Assembly: GCF_018687715.1 (NCBI RefSeq)
Contig: NC_056757.1
Span: 7,706,501 to 7,770,500, forward strand
DNA length: 64,000 nt
Origin: Carya illinoinensis
Taxonomy: Eukaryota > Streptophyta > Magnoliopsida > Fagales > Juglandaceae
Reading direction: 5' to 3'
Under the pieces are notes generated by a model that was not told the origin of the DNA, searched no databases, and was given only the letters and a program-made list of their open reading frames with translations. The first letter of the stretch is position 1; every line of letters begins with the position of its first letter. Of this stretch, positions 60,221 to 64,000 are shown piece by piece. The position numbers were made by a program, and so were the translations under genes.

Positions 60221-61648
60221 ATGGCAGAGGAAATAACAAAACAGTGGGAAGAACTGAGTCTCACGGAGAAGGAGAAGGGGGAGGTAGTACTGGTCCCTGA
60301 TTCAACAGCAACAAAACAGCTACATAGTAACTACTGTCTGCTGGCTATGATCATAGCTGAAAGGCCGGTAAATAGAGAAGCCTTTAAGACAACTATGGCA
60401 AGAGTATGGAGATGCAAAAGCTGGATACAATTCACTGAAGTTGGAAGCAATAAATACTTAGTTGAGTTCCACTTAGAGCAGGATCTACAACAGGTTATAC
60501 ATGGTAGGCCTTGGTCCTTTGATAGGTGGCTGGTCTGCATTCACTTGTATGAAGGGGATAGATCAATCAATGAAGTTCCTTTCATCTTGGAAGAATTTTG
60601 GGTTCAAGCATATAACATGCCTTTGGCAAGTATGACTGAAGAGGTAGGCAAAAAGATTGGTGATACAATAGGGAAGACTCTCTCAGTACAAGTTGATGAT
60701 AGGGGCATAGGATGGGGTAAGTTCCTGAGACTCAAGGTGGAGGTCGACATCTCAAAGGCTCTTCAAAGAGGTCTTTTCTTGTCTTTTGAAGGTAAGAGAA
60801 CCTGGATCCCTTTTAAATATGAACGTTTGCCATCTTTTTGTTTCAAATGTGGGGTCTTAAAGCATGCACAAAGAGGCTGCCAAGTAATGAAAACAGTCAG
60901 CAGTAAGCTCCAGTATGGGCCTTGGCTTCGAGCACCAGCAACCAGAGAAGGAGACCTCTCAAGGAAAAGGTATGGCAACTCAAGTCCACCTAGAGAAACA
61001 GAGGAGCAACCATGGGGGAGGGAGAGAGAGGTCAGGGAAGACAGTCCAACCAAAAAGCATGACAATACTCCAGGGGGTCAGAATGCTAACCTGCAGGATG
61101 GGGACAGCACAGAAACAAAAGGGGCAACTGTGAAAGACCACCTTTTTGTTTATCAGAAGACAGGAAGCAGTCAGGTCCTTTTTAAGGAAACAAACGTGGA
61201 GCTAGTTGTGGGCAAGTCAGAACAGTTTTCAAAGGATGCAGGACCTTGTCTGATGCAAGGCCTTGAAGATGCTGCTTTGCCAATCAACAAGGCAGAAACC
61301 TCCAGCAAGGACAAGGCCCAACAACCTGTCTTGAACCTCAGTAGCAATGATCTGGTGGCCCAAGTATCCTCTATGGCCACCTTTGTCTCGGACCAAGTCC
61401 TAGCCCTGCAGAAATTCAAGAGTCAAGCCACATGGAAAAGGAAAGCAAGGAACAAAGGCAGTGCAGGCCCCTTAACAGAAGTGAACAAGGAAAACATACC
61501 AACTGGATCAAAGAGAGAGGCAGGCCTTATAACTAGATCAGCATCTGTTAAGGCCCTCAAGAAACCAAAGATGGAGAAGGAACATGCTATGGAAGCTAGC
61601 AAGAATGATATGGTGGTGGCTGGGATCCAGCCCCACCATTTAAGATGA
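60221..61648 (+). CDS. LINE ORF1 protein: DUF4283 and CCHC-type zinc knuckle
   Basis: The 475-residue product should coat the element RNA. The N-terminal 150 residues carry the DUF4283-type fold (NREAFKTTMARVWRCKSWIQ, FHLEQDLQQVIHGRPWSFDR, FWVQAYNMPLASMTEE). A CCHC-type knuckle follows near residues 200-220 (LPSFCFKCGVLKHAQRGC). The C-terminal half is hydrophilic with a KRKARNKGS patch. The start is the first ATG after the leader, in AGAGATGGC context. The stop TGA overlaps the ORF2 start (ATGA at 61645-61648), so ORF2 translation probably depends on termination-reinitiation. No disabling change is seen. Confidence 0.9.
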   Translation: MAEEITKQWEELSLTEKEKGEVVLVPDSTATKQLHSNYCLLAMIIAERPVNREAFKTTMARVWRCKSWIQFTEVGSNKYLVEFHLEQDLQQVIHGRPWSFDRWLVCIHLYEGDRSINEVPFILEEFWVQAYNMPLASMTEEVGKKIGDTIGKTLSVQVDDRGIGWGKFLRLKVEVDISKALQRGLFLSFEGKRTWIPFKYERLPSFCFKCGVLKHAQRGCQVMKTVSSKLQYGPWLRAPATREGDLSRKRYGNSSPPRETEEQPWGREREVREDSPTKKHDNTPGGQNANLQDGDSTETKGATVKDHLFVYQKTGSSQVLFKETNVELVVGKSEQFSKDAGPCLMQGLEDAALPINKAETSSKDKAQQPVLNLSSNDLVAQVSSMATFVSDQVLALQKFKSQATWKRKARNKGSAGPLTEVNKENIPTGSKREAGLITRSASVKALKKPKMEKEHAMEASKNDMVVAGIQPHHLR

Positions 61649-64000
61649 GTTGCTTGAGCTGGAACTGCCGAGGGCTTGGGAACCCTCGGTCAGTTAATAA
61701 CTTGTGCCACTTGGTGCAAACAAAGTTCCCATCCTTTGTTTTCTTAATGGAAACAAAGAGTAAAAAAGAAAAAATGGAATCAATTAGGCGCTTGATAAAG
61801 TATGAGCATAGTTTTGTGGTCAATCCCATAGGGACCAAGGGAGGTCTAGCTTTCTTTTGGAAAGAAGAAGTGGAAGCAGAAGTAATCTCCTCAACAATCT
61901 CACACATCTCTCTGGCAATAAAAGATAGGGAAGCAGGAGTCACATGGTTCCTAACGGGTGTCTATGGCAACCCAATTACAGAAAAAAGACATGAGAGTTG
62001 GCAATTACTGCAAGCACTGCAACCAGTAGCAGGAGAGGGATGGCTGTGTGTAGGTGACTTCAACGAAATTTTGAGCAATAAGGAGAAGAGGGGAGGCCCT
62101 TTGAGACCTCTCAAACAAATGGAGATGTTTAGGGACACAATCACCAAATGTGGCCTTATAGATATGGGTTTTATAGGGAACAAATATACCTGGACCAATG
62201 GCAGGCAAGGGGCAGCCTTTACAAAAGAGAGGTTGGATAGGGCTCTTGGAAATGGAGTCTGGTTAGACCTGTACACAGACCCAAGTGTTCACACCCTCCC
62301 CTTTCTTACTTCAGATCATAGCCCCATCTTGATCACCATGGAACAGCACCAACACTTTGGAAATAGACACACAAAGCCTTTCAGGTTTGAAGCCTCCTGG
62401 ACATTGAATCAAGACTGTTTTACAAAGGTGGAAGAAGCATGGAAGTCACCCAGACTGACCAACAACAGTATGAAAAGTATCACAGAAGGTCTGAAAAACT
62501 GTCAGCAGAGGCTTACACAATGGAGCAAGAAGACCTTTGGCACATCCAAGAAAGAGACTCAGGCTCAACTAGAACTACTCTCTAAACTACAGGAGGATAA
62601 TACAGGAAACTTAATTGAGGAAATCAAGCAAGTCCAGAGGGCAGTTGATAACAAGCTAGAGGCTGCAAACATCAAGTGGAAACAAAGGGCAAAGATAAGG
62701 TGGCTGAAAGAGGGGGACAGAAACACTAAGTTCTTCCACAAGGCAGCTTCCCAAAGAAGGTCAACAAATAGGATAAAGATTTTGTTAGACAACAATGACA
62801 ATGTGGTGCACTCGAGAGAAGGTATTAGGGACCTTTTCCAAGGCTATTTCACTAATCTTTTCACCACCTCTAGTCCTAGTCACCAAACAGAATGCCTGGC
62901 CTCTTTAGAAGCCCGAGTGACTACCTCCCAAAATGAGTTCCTTACTAGACCTTATTGCATTCAAGAAGTGGAAGAAGCAATGTTCCAAATGAATGGTCTA
63001 AGCTCCCCAGGACCAGATGGATTCCCAGCCATTTTCTATCAAAAACACTGGTCAATAGTGGGTCCTCAAGTCTGTGATACAGTTCTGAAAGTGCTCAACT
63101 CGAGGGGCAAAATGGAAAGCATCAACAGCACTTTCATTGCACTCATTCCCAAGAAGAAAAAGCCTACTAGAGTGACAGAATTCAGGCCTATTTCCCTCTG
63201 TAATGTGCTCTACAAACTCATCTCAAAAATTATTGCAAATAGGCTTAAAAGAATTCTCCCTAACCTCATATCTGAATCTCAATCAGCTTTTGTCCCAAAT
63301 AGGCTTATATCAGATAACATTATTGTAGCTTTTGAGTCTTTGCATACCATGAAATGTAAAATGACAGGGAAAGAGGGCTATATGGCCTTAAAGTTAGACA
63401 TGAGCAAAGCATATGATAGAGTGGAGTGGGGATTCCTGAGAGCAGCCTTACTCAAGCTGGGTTTCTGTAACACTTGGGTGGATTTGGTGATGAATTGCAT
63501 AGAAACAGTCACATACTCCCTGCTTGTCAATGGGGAACCTCAAAAAGCTTTCTCCCCCACTCGAGGAATAAGGCAAGGGGACCCTCTATCCCCTTACCTC
63601 TTTATCTTGTGTGCAGAAGTCTTGAGCAATTTGATAAAGAAAGCTGAGGAGAATGAGATCATTCATGGCGTTCCTGTTGCAAGAGGAAAAATGAGGGTAT
63701 CCCATCTCTTTTTTGCAGATGACAGTCTCATCTTTTGCAAAGCTAATGCCTTGGAGTGGGGAAGAATGATCAGCCTCTTAAGACTCTATGAAAGAGCCTC
63801 GGGTCAGCGATTGAATGTGGAGAAAACTTCAATTATTTTTAGTAGAAATACAAGCCTTTCAACCCAGCAATTCATCTTGTCTATAGCAGGAATAAGAACA
63901 TCTATGCCTTATGAAAGGTATTTGGGATTACCTCCTGTGGTAGGTAGGGACAGATTTAAAACCTTCAAGAATATCTTGGACAATGTCAGGATGAGACTGA
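61645..64000 (+). CDS. LINE ORF2 protein: endonuclease and reverse transcriptase (partial, open at edge)
   Basis: I translated this stretch codon by codon: 785 codons from ATG 61645 to the window end without a stop. The APE-type endonuclease has WNCRG (6-10), METK (35-38, with the Glu), GDFNEIL (137-143), and SDH (223-225). A linker with KIRWLKEGDRNTKFFHKAAS leads to the reverse transcriptase: GLSSPGPDGFP, STFIALIPKKKKP, EFRPISLCNVLYKLISKI, LDMSKAYDRVEW (Asp585), RQGDPLSPYLF (643 on), and FADD (690-693). All visible catalytic residues are kept. The zinc-binding and RNase H parts expected after this lie beyond the edge. Confidence 0.95.
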   Translation, partial: MSCLSWNCRGLGNPRSVNNLCHLVQTKFPSFVFLMETKSKKEKMESIRRLIKYEHSFVVNPIGTKGGLAFFWKEEVEAEVISSTISHISLAIKDREAGVTWFLTGVYGNPITEKRHESWQLLQALQPVAGEGWLCVGDFNEILSNKEKRGGPLRPLKQMEMFRDTITKCGLIDMGFIGNKYTWTNGRQGAAFTKERLDRALGNGVWLDLYTDPSVHTLPFLTSDHSPILITMEQHQHFGNRHTKPFRFEASWTLNQDCFTKVEEAWKSPRLTNNSMKSITEGLKNCQQRLTQWSKKTFGTSKKETQAQLELLSKLQEDNTGNLIEEIKQVQRAVDNKLEAANIKWKQRAKIRWLKEGDRNTKFFHKAASQRRSTNRIKILLDNNDNVVHSREGIRDLFQGYFTNLFTTSSPSHQTECLASLEARVTTSQNEFLTRPYCIQEVEEAMFQMNGLSSPGPDGFPAIFYQKHWSIVGPQVCDTVLKVLNSRGKMESINSTFIALIPKKKKPTRVTEFRPISLCNVLYKLISKIIANRLKRILPNLISESQSAFVPNRLISDNIIVAFESLHTMKCKMTGKEGYMALKLDMSKAYDRVEWGFLRAALLKLGFCNTWVDLVMNCIETVTYSLLVNGEPQKAFSPTRGIRQGDPLSPYLFILCAEVLSNLIKKAEENEIIHGVPVARGKMRVSHLFFADDSLIFCKANALEWGRMISLLRLYERASGQRLNVEKTSIIFSRNTSLSTQQFILSIAGIRTSMPYERYLGLPPVVGRDRFKTFKNILDNVRMRL

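Larger units (their letters stand above)
60137..64000 (+). mobile_element. LINE with intact ORFs, running off the right edge
   Basis: A pyrimidine-rich leader (CAGGTCCTCTCCTCTCAAGG, then TTTTTCTCTCTAGCAGAG) starts near 60137. ORF1 (60221-61648) and ORF2 (from 61645) follow without a stop or shift to the window end. The 3' part, poly(A) and target duplication lie outside. The intact frames suggest a young, possibly active copy. Confidence 0.88.

Overview
The window is nuclear DNA of a woody eudicot. Genes have short GT-AG introns, intergenic DNA is very AT-rich, and plant-only families are present (class III peroxidase, Ptta/En-Spm transposase parts, DUF4283-type LINEs, Ty1-copia). The style of the LINEs and genes suggests a Fagales genome such as walnut or pecan, but that is inference and no species can be fixed from the sequence alone.

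Layout. 1-8.5 kb: a decayed region on the minus strand holding pieces of a poly(A)-binding-protein pseudogene and a PPR pseudogene, split by a full-length but mutated 5.7 kb LINE (1203-6925) with a perfect 15-bp target-site duplication, followed by an LTR-retrotransposon end. 9.8-13.8 kb: a real four-exon (visible) plus-strand gene for an uncharacterised plant protein with an internal 70-residue tandem duplication. 17.3-19.0 kb: a complete four-exon class III peroxidase. 20.2-21.9 kb: a complete minus-strand gene for the alpha subunit of the nascent polypeptide-associated complex, with telo-box and site II promoter motifs. 23.4-29.2 kb: a dead Ty1-copia element joined to a LINE endonuclease fragment. 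30.3-31.6 kb: a three-exon minus-strand gene of the RPM1-interacting protein 13 (RIN13) type, with a 36-C run in its first intron. 31.6-41.6 kb: gene-poor DNA with a short LINE derivative, a Mutator-like element with 9-bp duplication, MITEs and an LTR-like block.

41612-50935 is a complete CACTA (En/Spm) transposon, 9.3 kb, with matching CACTAC termini and a TCA target-site duplication. It carries a truncated TnpD and a TnpA-type gene on the minus strand, a second unrelated divergent coding unit on the plus strand, a 72-bp tandem array, a nested 5'-truncated LINE, and four clusters of a 10-bp CpG palindrome (CGTTCGAACG). Two clusters are subterminal and two lie next to the presumed divergent promoters. 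This is the most unusual object in the window.

51-60 kb holds a second, different Ptta/En-Spm TnpA-type gene (minus) whose first exon is built of 126-bp repeats. From about 60.14 kb to the right edge lies a LINE with intact ORF1 and an ORF2 that stays open for 785 codons to the window end; the two ORFs overlap by the four bases ATGA. The mutated LINE at 1203-6925 has the same ATGA junction.

The four host genes (uncharacterised protein, peroxidase, NAC-alpha, RIN13-like) show no functional link; they sit in a landscape shaped mainly by transposons.
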